Origin: Corydoras sp. C115
Lineage: Eukaryota; Chordata; Actinopteri; Siluriformes; Callichthyidae
Assembly: GCA_019802505.1 (NCBI GenBank)
Contig: JAFMOC010000299.1
Coordinates: 506,001-570,000, forward strand
Direction of reading: 5' to 3'
DNA: 64,000 nucleotides
This document shows positions 11,901 through 26,763 of the stretch, in pieces. Position 1 is the first letter of the stretch. Each line of letters begins with the position of its first letter. The notes under the pieces were generated by a model. The model searched no databases, was not told where the DNA came from, and saw only the letters and a list, made by a program, of their open reading frames with translations. The translations under genes and the position numbers were made by a program.

Positions 11901-14900
11901 AGCCATCACACATTCATCATACATCCATCATACATTCATCATACATTCATCATACATCCATCATACATCCATCATACATGCATCATACAGCCATCATACA
12001 TCCATCATACATTCATCATACATCCATCATACATTCATCATACATCCATCATACATCCATCATACATGCATCATACAGCCATCACACATCCATCATACAG
12101 CCATCATACAGCCATCACACATTCATCATACATCCATCATACATTCATCATACATTCATCATACATCCATCATACATTCATCATACATTCATCAATCATA
12201 TAGCCATCATACATACATCATACATCAATCAACATCCATCATACAGCCATCATACATTCATCCTACATTCATCATACATCCATCATACATCCATCATACA
12301 TCCATCATACGGCCATCATACATTCATCAATCATATAGCCATCATACATACATCATACATTCATCATACAGCCATCATACATCCATCATATATGCATCAT
12401 ACATTCATCATTCATCCATCATACAGCCATCATACAGCCATCATACATCCATCATACAGCCATAATACATTCATCATACATCCATCGTACAGCCATCATA
12501 CAGCCATCATACATCCATCATACAGCCATAATACATTCATCATACATCCATCGTAAATCCACCATACATTCTTCATACATCCATCATACATTCATCATAC
12601 ACTCATCATACATGCATCATACATCAATCAACATCCATCATACATCCATCATACATTCATCTTACATCCATCATACATCTATCATACATCCATCATACAT
12701 CCATCATACGGCCATCATACATTCATCATACATCCATCATACATTTATCATACATCCATTGTACTTTCATCATACATCCATCATACATTCATCATACATC
12801 CATCATACATTCATCATACATCCATCATACGGCCATTATACATTCATTATACATTCATCATACATCCATCATACATCCATCATACATCCATCATACACCC
12901 ATTATACATTCATCATACTGCCATCATACATTCATCATACTGCCATCATACAGCCATCACACATCCATCATACAGCAATCATACATCCATTATACATTCA
13001 TCATACATTCATCATACATCCATCATACATCCATCATACACCCATTATACATTCATCATACTGCCATCATACATTCATCATACTGCCATCATACAGCCAT
13101 CACACATCCATCATACAGCCATCATACATTCATCATACATGAATCATACATCCATCGTACATTCATCATACATCCATCATACATGCATCATACAGCCATC
13201 ACACATCCATCAGTGTATGCTGTCGTTTCACCTCTTCACCCACCTCATCATTAATGGGGGGGTGTGGCGCTGAAATGATGCTGTTCCGGGGCACCATCTC
13301 AACTATGTACCCTGCAGTATCTGCCTCTTTTAGTTATGCTGCTCTAGTCAGTGATGCCGGAGTCACATGCTGCACTGTGTCAATTAATTACTTATTAATT
13401 AAATGCCATGCTTTATTATTAGCTCTAACTGCCTTCCTTGTCTGTTTCTTTTGAGGTGTCCCCCGGCTTCCTGGAGATCTTCATCCATGGCTCTGCTGAC
13501 GAATACTGTATGGAACCTGACAAGGCGGTCCTGCAGGACGCCCCCTAATGGACTCACATATAGTTTTCCAGTTGTTAGTTTTTCCATTTGTTTAATATCT
13601 GTACATAGCTGTCCTACACTGTTGTTGCTGCCTGGCCGCTCAAGGAGGATGAGTCCCCCACTGAGTCTTGGTCCTCCCAAGGTCTCTTCCTTAAATAACA
13701 ACATAAAAGGGAGTTTTTTCTTGCCACTGTCGCTTCGGCTTGTTCTTTGGGGGTTTTCATTCTGTAAAGCTGCTTTGTGACAATGTACTGTTGTAAAAAG
13801 CGCTATATAAATAAATAACTTGAACTTGAACTTGATCCATCATACAGCCATCATACAGCCATCACACATTCATCATACAGCCATCATACATCCATCATAC
13901 ATTCATCATACATCCATCATACATTCATCATACATCCATCATACATCCATCATACATGCATCATACAGCCATCACACATCCATCATACAGCCATCATACA
14001 GCCATCACACATTCATCATACATCCATCATACATGCATCATACAGCCATCACACATCCATCATACAGCCATCATACAGCCATCACACATTCATCATACAT
14101 CCATCATACATTCATCATACATTCATCATACATCCATCATACATCCATCATACATGCATCATACAGCCATCATACATCCATCACACATTCATCATACATA
14201 CATCATACATTCATCGTACATCCATCATACATCCATCATACATGCATCATACAGCCATCACACATCCATCATACAGCCATCATACATTCATCATACATTC
14301 ATCAAACAGCCATCATACATCCATCATAAATGCATCATACATTCATCATACAGCCATCATACAGCCATCATACATCCATCGTACAGCGATCATACAGCCA
14401 TCATACATCCATCATACAGCCATAATACATCCATCATACATCCATTGTACATCCATCGTAAATCCACCATACATCCTTCATACATCCATCATACATTCAT
14501 CATACACTCATCATACATGCATCATACAGCCATCATACATCTATCATACATCCATCATACGGCCATCATACATTCATCATACATCCATCATACATTTATC
14601 ATACATCCATTGTACTTTCATCATACATCCATCATACATTCATCATACATCCATCATACGGCCATTATACATTCATTATACATTCATCATACATCCATCA
14701 TACACCCATTATACATTCATCATACTGCCATCATACATTCATCATACTGCCATCATACAGCCATCACACATCCATCATACAGCCATCATACATCCATTAT
14801 ACATTCATCATACATTCATCATACATCCATCACACATCCATCATACATCCATCATACATCCATCATACATCCATCATACACCCATCATACATTCATCATA

Positions 14901-17900
14901 CTGCCATCATACATTCATCATACTGCCATCATACATCCATCACACATCCATCATACAGCCATCACACATCCATCATACAGCCATCATACATCCATCATAC
15001 ATTCATCATACAGCCATCATACATCCATCGTACATTCATCATACTGCCATCATACATCCATCACACATCCATCATACATCCATCATACACCCATCATACA
15101 GTCATCATACTGCCATCATACATCCATCACACATCCATCACACATCCATCATACAGCCATCATACACCCATCATACATTCATCATACTGCCATCATACAT
15201 CCATTACACATCCATCATACAGCCATCATACATTCATCATACATTCATCATACTGCCATCATACATCCATCGTACATCCATCACACATCCATCATACAGC
15301 CATCATACATTCATCATACACCCATCATACATTCATCATACTGCCATCATACATCCATCACACATCCATCATACATCCATCATACACCCATCATACATTC
15401 ATCATACTGCCATCATACATCCATCACACATCCATCATACATCCATCATACACCCATCATACATTCATCATACTGCCATCATACATCCATCATACATCCA
15501 TCATACACCCATCATACATTCATCATACTGCCATCATACATCCATCACACATCCATCATTCAGCCATCATACATCCATCGTACATTCATCATACATCTAT
15601 CATACATTCATCGTACATCCATCATACATCCATCATACATGCATCATACAGCCATCACACATCCATCAGTGTATGCTGTCGTTTCACCTCTTCACCCACC
15701 TCATCATTAATGGGGGGGGTGTGGCGCTGAAATGATGCTGTTCCGGGGCACCATCTCAACTATGTAGAGTCTGCAGTATCTGCCTCTTTTAGTTCTGCTG
15801 CTCTAGTCAGTGATGCCAGAGTCACATGCTGCACTGTGTCAATTAATTACTTATTAATTAAATGCCGGGCTTTATTATTAGCTCTAACTGCCTTCCTTGT
15901 CTGTTTCTTTTGAGGTGTCCCCCGGCTTCCTGGAGATCTTCATCCATGGCTCTGCTGACGAATACTGTATGGAACCTGACAAGGCGGTCCTGCAGGACGC
16001 CCCCTAATGGACTCACATATAGTTTTCCAGTTGTTAGTTTTTCCATTTGTTTAATATCTGGACATGGCTGTCCTACACTGTTGTTGCTGCCTGGCCGCTC
16101 AAGGAGGATGAGTCCCCCACTGAGTCTTGGTCCTCCCAAGGTTTCTTCCTTAAATAACAACATAAAAGGGAGTTTTTTCTTGCCACTGTCGCTTCGGCTT
16201 GCTCTTTGGGGATTTAAAGGCTTTTCATTCTGTAAAGCTGCTTTGTGACAATGTACTGTTGTAAAAAGCGCTATATAAATAAATAACTTGAACTTGAACT
16301 TGATCCATCATACAGCCATCATACAGCCATCACACATTCATCATACATCCATCATACATCCATCATACATTCATCATACATCCATCATACATCCATCATA
16401 CAGCCATCATACATTCATCATACAGCCATCACACATCCATCATACAGCCATCATACATCCATCATACATTCATCATACATCCATCATACATTCATCGTAC
16501 ATCCATCATACATCCATCATACATCCATCATACAGCCATCATACATTCATCATACAGCCATCACACATCCATCATACAGCCATCATACATTCATCATACA
16601 GCCATCACACATCCATCATACAGCCATCATACATCCATCATACATCCATCATACATTCATCATACATCCATCATACATTCATCATACATTCATCGTACAT
16701 CCATCATACATCCATCATACATCCATCATACATTCATCATACAGCCATCACACATCCATCATACAGCCATCATACATTCATCATACAGCCATCACACATC
16801 CATCATACATCCATCATACATTCATCATACATCCATCATACATTCATCGTACATCCATCATACATCCATCATACATCCATCATACATGCATCATACAGCC
16901 ATCACACATCCATCATACTGCCATCATACAGCCATCACACATTCATCATACATCCATCATACATTCATCATACAGCCATCACACATCCATCATACAGCCA
17001 TCATACATTCATCATACAGCCATCACACATCCATCATACATCCATCATACATTCATCATACATCCATCATACATTCATCGTACATCCATCATACATCCAT
17101 CATACATCCATCATACATGCATCATACAGCCATCACACATCCATCATACTGCCATCATACAGCCATCACACATTCATCATACATCCATCATACATTCATC
17201 ATACAGCCATCACACATCCATCATACAACCATCATACATCCATCATACATTCATCATACAGCCATCATACATCCATCGTACAGCCATCATACATCCATCG
17301 TACATATCATCATACATCAATCATACATCCCTAATACATGCATCATACATCCACCATACATGCATAATACATTCATCATACATGCATCATACATCCATCA
17401 TACATCCATCATATGGCCATCATACATTTCAGCCATCATACATTCATCGTACATCCATCATACATTCATTCGTATAAAGACCTGCGAGTCTACCTGTGCG
17501 AGTCCACCGAGCAAGGACAACGACAAGGCAACTAAGGACATCTATAAGTAGTCAATCCATTTCTTATCCATTCACACCTTTCTCTTCAGCATGTGTTTTC
17601 AGTTCATCCCTGTCATTTCCTCCTCTCACAGACGCTCCTTTCCTCAGAGGAGAAGGCGCACTCTTGCACACCTGCGAACTCTGCAGCAGGTGAATACAAG
17701 CGAGCACTTCACCTTCTGTGCAGGACTATGGAATTGTCAGTCAGCCACCAAGAAATCTGATTTCATTCCTGCTTTTGCGGCTCATGCTGGTCTTCAGGTT
17801 TTAGCCCTCACTGAGACGTGGATTCGTCCAGAGAATTCCGCGACACCAGCTGCCCTTTCAACTAATTTCCACTTCTCTCACTCTCCTCGTATTGGCAAAA

Positions 17901-20533
17901 GAGGAGGTGGCACAGGTTTGCTTATAACCCACAAATGGAAATTCTCTCCTCTTACACTTTTATCAAACACTGTCTCATTCGAAGTCCATGCACTGACAAT
18001 CACTGAACCGGTTAAATGTCATTTACTTGTCATCTATCGTCCCCCAGGTCAACTAGATAACTAGTTGATAACCAGCCTGGACCTCCATCTACTCCGCACC
18101 TCAGCTACCCACCGGGCTGGCAACCAGCTCGACCTCATCATGACTCTCTTCTGACATACACATCACTCCACTTCATGAATCAGACCACTTCTTCATACAG
18201 TTCTCTGTCTCTCTTCCACCTTCTCCCGTGATCATCAGTAAAACATCTCAGGTACGTCACAATCTTAGTGCACTCTCTAACACACTCTTTGCCGACTTGG
18301 TTACAGATGCCCTTCCTAGCATCAGTAACTTCTTAACCCTTGACACCAACACTGCATCAAGCACATTCTGCTCCACCTTGGCTTCATGTCTTGATCAGGT
18401 CTGTCCAAAATCCACCAGGAAAACACATAGTTCTCCGTCCAGTCCCTGGCTCACGGAGACGCTTCGGAAGCAACGTACTTCTCTTCGTTCCGCCGAAAGA
18501 AAATGGCGTAAGTCTGGTCTGTCTTCTGATTTAGAAACATACCAGTCCTCACTTGCCACTTTCTCCAAGGATGTAACTGCTGCGAAATCCTTGTTCTTCC
18601 AGTCCAAGGTAACATGCATCTCAGATGCCCGCACCTTATTCAGTACTTTCAACTCCCTACTAACTCCTCCCTCTTCCCCTCCTAACACTTCTCTGTCAGC
18701 TGATGTCTTTGCAACTTTTTTAACAGAAAAAATTGAGGGCATCAGCAAACTCTTTCATACTCACCATTTCCACAACACTACATCTCACACATCCAGCCGT
18801 CCAACCCTCTCCTCCTTCTCCCCTGTCACAGAATCTGACATCTGCAAAATTCTTCTTGCCAGTAACCCAACTACTTGCCCCCTTGATTCCATCCCATCCC
18901 ACCTTCTTCAATCCATGGCCTCCTCCATCACACCAGCTCTCACACACATCATTAACTCCTCTCTCACGTCTGGGACTTTTCCAAATTGTTTTAAACATTC
19001 CATAGTCAAACCCCTGCTCAAAAAACCTACGCTCAACCCAAATTTGGTCGAGAGCTACAGACCTGTTTCTCTTTTACCTTTCCTGTCCAAAACACTTGAA
19101 CGGGTGGTATCCACACAGGTCTCCAAATTTCTTAATCAGAATAATCTCCTTGATCCCAATCAATCTGGTTTTAGATGTGGTCACTCCACGGAGACAGCAT
19201 TGCTCTCTGTAATTGACTCACTTAAATCTGCCAAAGCCAAATCTCAATCCTTGGAGCGAACTCACTTCCCTGACTGAACATGCTACCCAAAATTACTCAC
19301 TTCCCTCCATTACTCACTTCCCTCCATTGGCTTCCTGTAGCTGCTCGCATTCAGTACAAGTCACTGACTCTGGCATACAGAACCATTTCTGGATCTTCCC
19401 CCTCCTATCTTCACTCTATCTTTTCAAAATACACTCCGACTCGTTCACTTCGCTCCAGTGATGATTGCCACCTGGCGATTCCACCTCACCGAGGAGCTAA
19501 TTCTCACTCCGTGGCGTTCACCACTGCAAAATGGTGGAACGATCTTCCCAACTCTGTCCGTAAGGCAGAATCTCTAAACAGTTTTAAGAAACTACTTAAG
19601 ACGCATCTCTTTAACAAATACCTATTATAAAAAATTAAAAAATTAAAAAAGGGGGGGGGGGGGGGGGCACAGCTTCGAATAACAATCAGGTTTGATGAAT
19701 TTACAGTATAGTTGGTTTTCTCCATGGCTTCTGACTTGTGGTGTTCTCATTTGTAAGTCGCTTTGGATAAAAGCGTCTGCTAAATGACTAAATGTAATGT
19801 AATGTAAATGTAACTCAGGTGAATACATTACACCCCTGATGATCAGCATCCAGGATGACATCACTTCCTGTGATGTCATGTCACCTGACCACTCACCTCA
19901 TCTTCCTTTGCGTGTCCTCGTACTGCTGCACCGCCCGTTTGTAACTGTCGGTGATTAACTTGTTCTCCGTCCGGGCCTGCTTCTCCTGGTTGGCGTGATT
20001 CATCTTCAGGTTGTTGAGGATGCCCTGATGCCTGCAACACGTACAGATGATGAAGATGATGATGAAGATGCTGATGATGCAGCCATGACATTCTCCAGGA
20101 AATGCAAACAATGCTGATTCTACATGAACCATGAAACACGCTGGCACGGTGACTTAGTTGTTTAGCATGTTCTCCTCTCAGCACTAGGGATTCCCGGTTG
20201 GAATCCCAATCTGGGTGGAGTTTGCATGTTCTCCCTGTGTCCGCGTGGGTTTCCTCCGGGTTCTCCGGTTTCCTCCCACAGTCCAAAAACATGGATCAAG
20301 TCAATTAAATTCTCCAAATTGACCCATATAGAGTGTGTGTGTGTGAGAGTGTGTCCAGTGATAGATTGCCCCCCTGTCCTGGGTGTATCTGCCCAGCGCC
20401 CGAGACGTTCTCCCATGGATGGGCATGGGGAACCCCCCCGCGACCCTAATAGAGGATAAAGCGGAAGATAATGGATGGAAAGATGTTCATGTTCATGTGT
20501 CAGATGCGTCTCTGTGTTTTTATGTATGTGTGT

Positions 20534-20578
<45 letters not shown>

Positions 20579-22203
20579 TGGTAGCTCAGTGGTTGGGGTG
20601 TTGGGTTATCAATCTGAAGGTTGTGGGTTTAAATCCCAGGTCCACTGAAGTTACCAGTGTGGGTCTTTGAGCAAGACCCTTAACCCTCATTACTCCAGGG
20701 GGCGCTGTACAGACCCTGTGCTTGGACCCAAACTGAGTCGCTTTGAATAAAAGCGTCTGCTAAATGACCAAACTCCTTCAATTCCTAATGAGAAATAATC
20801 AAAAGCCACTCCTCTGCTGCCCTCTAGTGGCCACTGAATATCTGACGATATGATCTCAATCCTCTGCGTCACAGAGACAGATAGTATAAGTGTAGTGCTG
20901 CCATCATGTGGTAAAAGCCAGAAATACATTAAAATATTATTTAATGAGAAATAAATATTACATTATAAGACTTGGCACGGTGGTTTAGTGGTTTAGCATG
21001 TTCTCCTCTCAGGTTCGAATCCCAATCTGGGTGGAGTTTGCATGTTCTCCCCGTGTCCACATGGGTTTTTTTCTGGGTTATCTGGTGTAAGGTTGTAATG
21101 TGTAATGGAGACTCATTTATCTGATATATTAGAGATTGAAACAGATTTTTGATGTAGGTTAGTCATATGCTTAAAAGTTTATGTTTATATTATTCTTAAT
21201 CATTCAAATGCATTTCATTCATATAATTTATCATTTAGCCATTTACTATAATGTACTATGATACTTTAATCACGTTGATCTTATGAACCTTAGAAAGCCT
21301 CATTTCTCTGGTGAAAGGCCTAACTGACCTTGGCTTCTGGCTGAGAAATACATGTTTGCTAGTTACTGTCCTGTGGAAAATGATTTGGCTCAAGCTTCAC
21401 ACGGTTGGGACATGGGTTGTGTATTGACTAACTGTGGTTCTTTCACATGCACCTGGTTAGCAGATTGTGGGAAGAATGCCTTTGTTTTGTGTTTTGTTCG
21501 TTTCCATCTACCTATATAAACTAGCTGTGAATCACAATAAATCGAAGCATTGATGATCAACACTCGCGTGGTTGTCTTTTCTTCCCAAACGTTTGCACTT
21601 CGGCACACAGAGGGCTCCAGCATCAGGTTCAGAAGCATCATTTGCAGTCAGCGTGTTTCCTGACTGATAGCTGACAACGGGGTCAGCTTTTCATTTGGCA
21701 TCGGGACCGCAGCTGTTTGGTCGGCTCGGGATTTGGAACCTAACATCTGGTTTCCTCCCACAGTCCAAAAACATGGATTGAAGGTCAATTGAATGCTCTG
21801 AATAGCCCCATATAAAGTGTGTATGTGTGTGTGAGTAAGTGTGTTCAGCAATGGACTGGCGTTCTCCCCTGGATGGGTATGGGGAACCCTCCCTGCAACC
21901 CTAATAGAGGATTAAGTGGAAGATAATGGATGAATGAATGAAGACTGAAGTTGCGGGCCGTTTGGGATCGGCCCGCGGGCCGTGATTGTAGCGGCCTGAA
22001 GCCTTTGGTATTCTAGCAGTGGGTCGTGTAAATACCGTGTGATCCTCCGTTTCTGTTGTGATTTGGCGATGATGTTCTCCTCTTCACGTTTCTTCAGAAC
22101 ATATAAATTGTACTCCAGTTTCTCCTCATTAAGAAAACAGACCGCCCTCATTTCCTGCAACTGCTGCTCCCGAGTCTGGAAATAACCACACACACACACA
22201 CAT

Positions 22204-22253
<50 letters not shown>

Positions 22254-22264
22254 TCAAACACACA

Positions 22265-22345
<81 letters not shown>

Positions 22346-23632
22346 TCAAACACACAAGCACACACACACACGCACACACACACACACACACATCAAACAC
22401 ACACACATACACACACACACGCACACACACACACACACACCAACACACATGTGTAAAGTAATGTAATATAATTTAATGTAATGTAATGTAAATGTAATGT
22501 AAATGGAATGTGATGTAATGTATTGTAATGTAATGTAATGTAAATGTAATGTAAATGTAATATAATGTAAATGTAATATAATGTAAATGTAATGTAATGT
22601 AAATGTAATGTAATGTAATATTATGTAAATGTAATTGTAATGTAATGTGAATATAATGTAAAGTAATATAATGTAATATATTGTAATATAATGTAATATA
22701 ATGTAATTTAATGTAATATATTGTAATATAATGCAATGTAATGTGATTTTATATAATGTAAATGTGATTTAATGTAATATATTGTAATATAATGTAATAT
22801 AATGTAAGTAATTTAATGTAATGTAATGTAATATAATGTAAATGTAATGTAAATGTAATGTAATGCAATGTAATATAATATAATGTAATGTAATTGTAAT
22901 GTAATTTAATTTAATGTAATTTAATGTAATATAATGTAATGTAATTTAATGTAATATATTGCCATATAATGTAATATAATGTAATGTAAATGTAATGTAA
23001 TGCAATGTAATATAATATAATGTAATGTAATTGTAATGTAATTTAATTTAATGTAATTTAATGTAATTTAATGTAATATAATGTAATGTAAATGTAATGT
23101 AATGCAATGTAATATAATAAAATGTAATTTAATTTAATTTAATTTAATTTAATTTAATTTAATTTAATATAATGTAATGTAATGTAATTGTAATGTAATT
23201 TAATTTAATGTAATTTAATGTAATGTAATGTAAATGTAATATAATGTAAAGGTGCACTGTGGTATGGTACCTGTAGTTCCTGCTGTATTTCCTCTTTGAT
23301 TCTGTTGTACTTCTCTGTCGATTCCTGTCTCGTTTTCTGCATCTGGATCTCAAAATCCTTCACGTGCTTCCTCCACATCATCAAATAACTGAGCTATAAA
23401 TAAAACAAAATATTAATTAAATATAACATATTCATGGGGTGGCACGGTGGCTTAGTGGTTTAGCATGTTCTCCACTCAGCGCTACGGATTCCCGATTTGC
23501 ATCCCAATCTGGGTGGAGTTTGGGTGGATGTTCTCCCCGTGTCCGTGTGGGTTTCCTCCGGGTTCTCCGGTTTCCTCCCACAGTCCAATAACATGGATCA
23601 AGGTCAATTAAATCCTCCAAATTGCCCCATAT

Positions 23633-23667
<35 letters not shown>

Positions 23668-26600
23668 GTGAGTGTGTGTCCAGTGAAAGATTGCCCCCTT
23701 GTCCTGGGTGTATCTGCCCAACGTTCTCCTCTGAATGGGCATGGGGAACCCCCCCCCCCCCCGTGTCCCTACTACCCCCCCCCCCGTGTCCCTACTCCCC
23801 CCCCCCCCCCGTGTCCCTACTAGAGGATAAAGCGGAAGATAAGGGATGGATGAAAGTGGGCGTGGGGTGGTATAATGATCAGACACACACACACACACAC
23901 TCACTCACACACACACACACACTCTTTATGGGGCAATTTGGAGAACTCAATTGACCTTGTTCCATGTTTTTGGACTGTGGGAGGAAACCGAAGAACCCGG
24001 AGGAAACACATGCAAAAACGGGGAGAAGTCATACCGGGAATCCCTAATGCTGAGAGGAGAACATGCTAAACCACTAATCCACAGTGCCGCCATAAAATCA
24101 TCTAATAAATGATGAAATCTTGATGGATATGTAAATGTAAAGTGAATTACCTCGCCCTCACTCATCTTCTCCCCTTGATCCTTCCATTTCTTCTTGTTTC
24201 CTGTCAGCAGGGCCTTTCTCTCATCGTGGAACGAGTTCTATAAACACAAAAATATTTACAATTATTGTATATCTGTAATCATCCTGCTACATAATAAAGG
24301 CTTAATATTAAAATAGGATGTTGTAGGATGGAGGTTTTGACCATATAAGGAGTGGAGTACAGTTATCCCTCTTTCCCGTGATTTATACACAATAATACAC
24401 AACCTCAAGGTCTTATTGCTTTAATATAATATAATAAAAAACAAGCTTTAATCCATAAAGGCGTTTATTAAAAGCAGAATTGTTAATAATCTGCTCTTCT
24501 GCGACGTAATCTAGTCCGGTTTTTAAAGTAAACGCTGATCGTTGAGTAACAGGATTCCAGTTTCTGTAACAATCAACTTAACAATCTAGTGGCCAAATTA
24601 CAGAATGCAGTTTATAAAAAACATCAGGAAAATAATGTATTGTATATCACGCATTGATACGAATGTGAGGCGCTCAGAGATGTGAGTTTTTGATGATGTC
24701 ACAGCTGGACAAACGGCTCAGCCAATCAGATTTACAATCAGGACATACTTTCTGTCATTGTAATACTGCTGCTACTACAAACTCTTTAACATTTATAACC
24801 GTGGGCATCTTTTGCACATGTGGTTCACACCACTAGGGGGCACTGCACTGACTTAGTGCTTGGTATGTTCTCCTCTCAGCGTTTTGGATTCCCGGTTCGA
24901 ATCCCAATGTGGGTGGTGTTTGCATGTTCTCCCCGTGTCCACGTGGGTTTCCTCCGGGTTCTCCGGTTTCCTCCCACAGTCCAAAAACATGGATCAAGGT
25001 CAATTGAATTCTCCAAATTGCCCCATATAGAGTGTGTATGTGTAAATGAGTGTGTGTTCAGTGATAGATTGGCCCCCTGTCCTAGGTCTATCTGCCCAGC
25101 GCCCGAGACGTTCTCCCCTGAATGGGCATGGGGAACCCCTCCCCACCCCCTGCAACCCTAGTAGAGGGTAAAGCGAAAGATAATAGATGAATGAATGACA
25201 TTTAGATTGGGGCGGCACGGTGGTTTAGTTGATGGTATGTTCTCCTCTCAGCGCTGGGGATTCCCAATTCGAATCCCAATCTGGGTGGAGTTTGCATGCT
25301 CTCCCCGTGTCTGCGTGGGTTTCCTCTGGGTTCTCCGGGTTCCTCCCACAGTCCAAAAACATGGATCAAGGTAAACTGAGTTCTCGAAATTGCCCCATAT
25401 AGAGTGTGTGTGTGAGTGAGTGTGTGTTCATTGATAGATTTGCCCCCCTGTTCTGGGTGTATTTGCCCTCCCCCCCCCCCCCCCCCCGCGACCCTAATAG
25501 AGGATAAAGCAGAAGATAATGGATGTAAAACACTTGCTGTAGTTTGAACGTCACCTCGATGAGGACGAGCTGTTCTCGGCAGGCCCTGGTCAGACTGGCG
25601 ATCTGCTCGTTCATCCGTTTAATCATCAGGTTCACACCGGCGGCGTGTCTCTTCAGGTTTTTGGCATAGCGAACATCGCTGGCCTTCAGCTCCTACGTGA
25701 GAACATGAAGGTTCAGAGCAGGGTGAGAGGACCGGGTTAGGAGCTGAGTCTGAAATGTGGAGACCTGCCGCAGGTCCGTGATCAGTCGGTCCTTGTCTTC
25801 GGTTATCTTGGCGCAGAGCTGCTGCTGGTCGTTCAGAGCGTCTCGCAGGTCCAGGGGGAGCTTCTTGGCCTCGGCGGCGCTCCACCTGCTCCGGATCGTC
25901 TCACACTGCTGCAGGCTGGAGTTCGCCTCGTCCTCCATCTTCTCCAGTCTGTGAGCGAGTGAGGGAGTGATTACACGAGTGGGTGTATACCAGGTTTGAA
26001 TCTCAACCTGGGTGGAGTTTGCATGTTCTCCCCGTGTCCGTGTGGGTTTCCTCTGGGTTCTCCTGTTTCCTCCCACAGTCCAAAAACATGGATCAAGGTC
26101 AATTGAATTCTCCAAATTGCCCCATATATTGTGTGTGAGCGTGTGTCCAGTAATAGATTGCCCCCGTGTCCTGGGTGTATCTGCCCAGCGCCCCAAACGT
26201 TCTCCCCTGGATGGGCATGGAGAACAACCCCCAACCCTAATATAGGATAAAGCTGAAGATGATGGATGAAGGGCGGCACGGGGGCTTAGTGGTTTAGCAT
26301 GTTCTCCTCTCAGCGCTAGGGATTCCCGGTTCGAATCCCAATCTGGGTGGAGTTTGCATGTTCTCCCCGTGTCCGTGTGGGTTTCCTCCGGGTTCTCCGG
26401 TTTCCTTCCACAGTCCAAAAACATGGATCAAGGTCAATTGAGTTCTCCAAATTGCCCCGTATAGAGTGTGTGTGTGTGTGTGTGAGTGAGTGTGTGTCCA
26501 GTGATAGACTGCCCCCCTGTCCTGGGTGTATCTGTCCAACGTCCGAAACGTTCTCCCCTGGATGGGCATGGGGAACCCCCCCCTCCACCCATGACCCTAG

Positions 26601-26670
26601 TAGAGGATTAAATGGAAGATAATGAATTAATTAATATAATCTATGGACAACTATTAGGACCCCACACATT

Positions 26671-26712
<42 letters not shown>

Positions 26713-26732
26713 AGAGTGTGTGAGTGAGTGTC

Positions 26733-26763
<31 letters not shown>

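Noticed and set aside
13956..15735. 584- and 497-codon ORFs of His/Ser/Ile/Tyr repeats
   Set aside because: Stop-free 11-bp satellite; the same peptide appears in all three frames, and no splice or start context supports a gene.
9419..17467. CRISPR-like repeat-spacer array
   Set aside because: Units are contiguous 11-mers without unique spacers, in a vertebrate locus with no cas genes.
20577..20660. Functional tRNA gene
   Set aside because: A and B boxes are present, but the body continues into a SINE and no cloverleaf acceptor stem is evident; the same holds for the V-SINE heads.
21086..21745. Complete endogenous retrovirus
   Set aside because: Only one LTR and no internal coding sequence; it is a solo LTR of undetermined superfamily.
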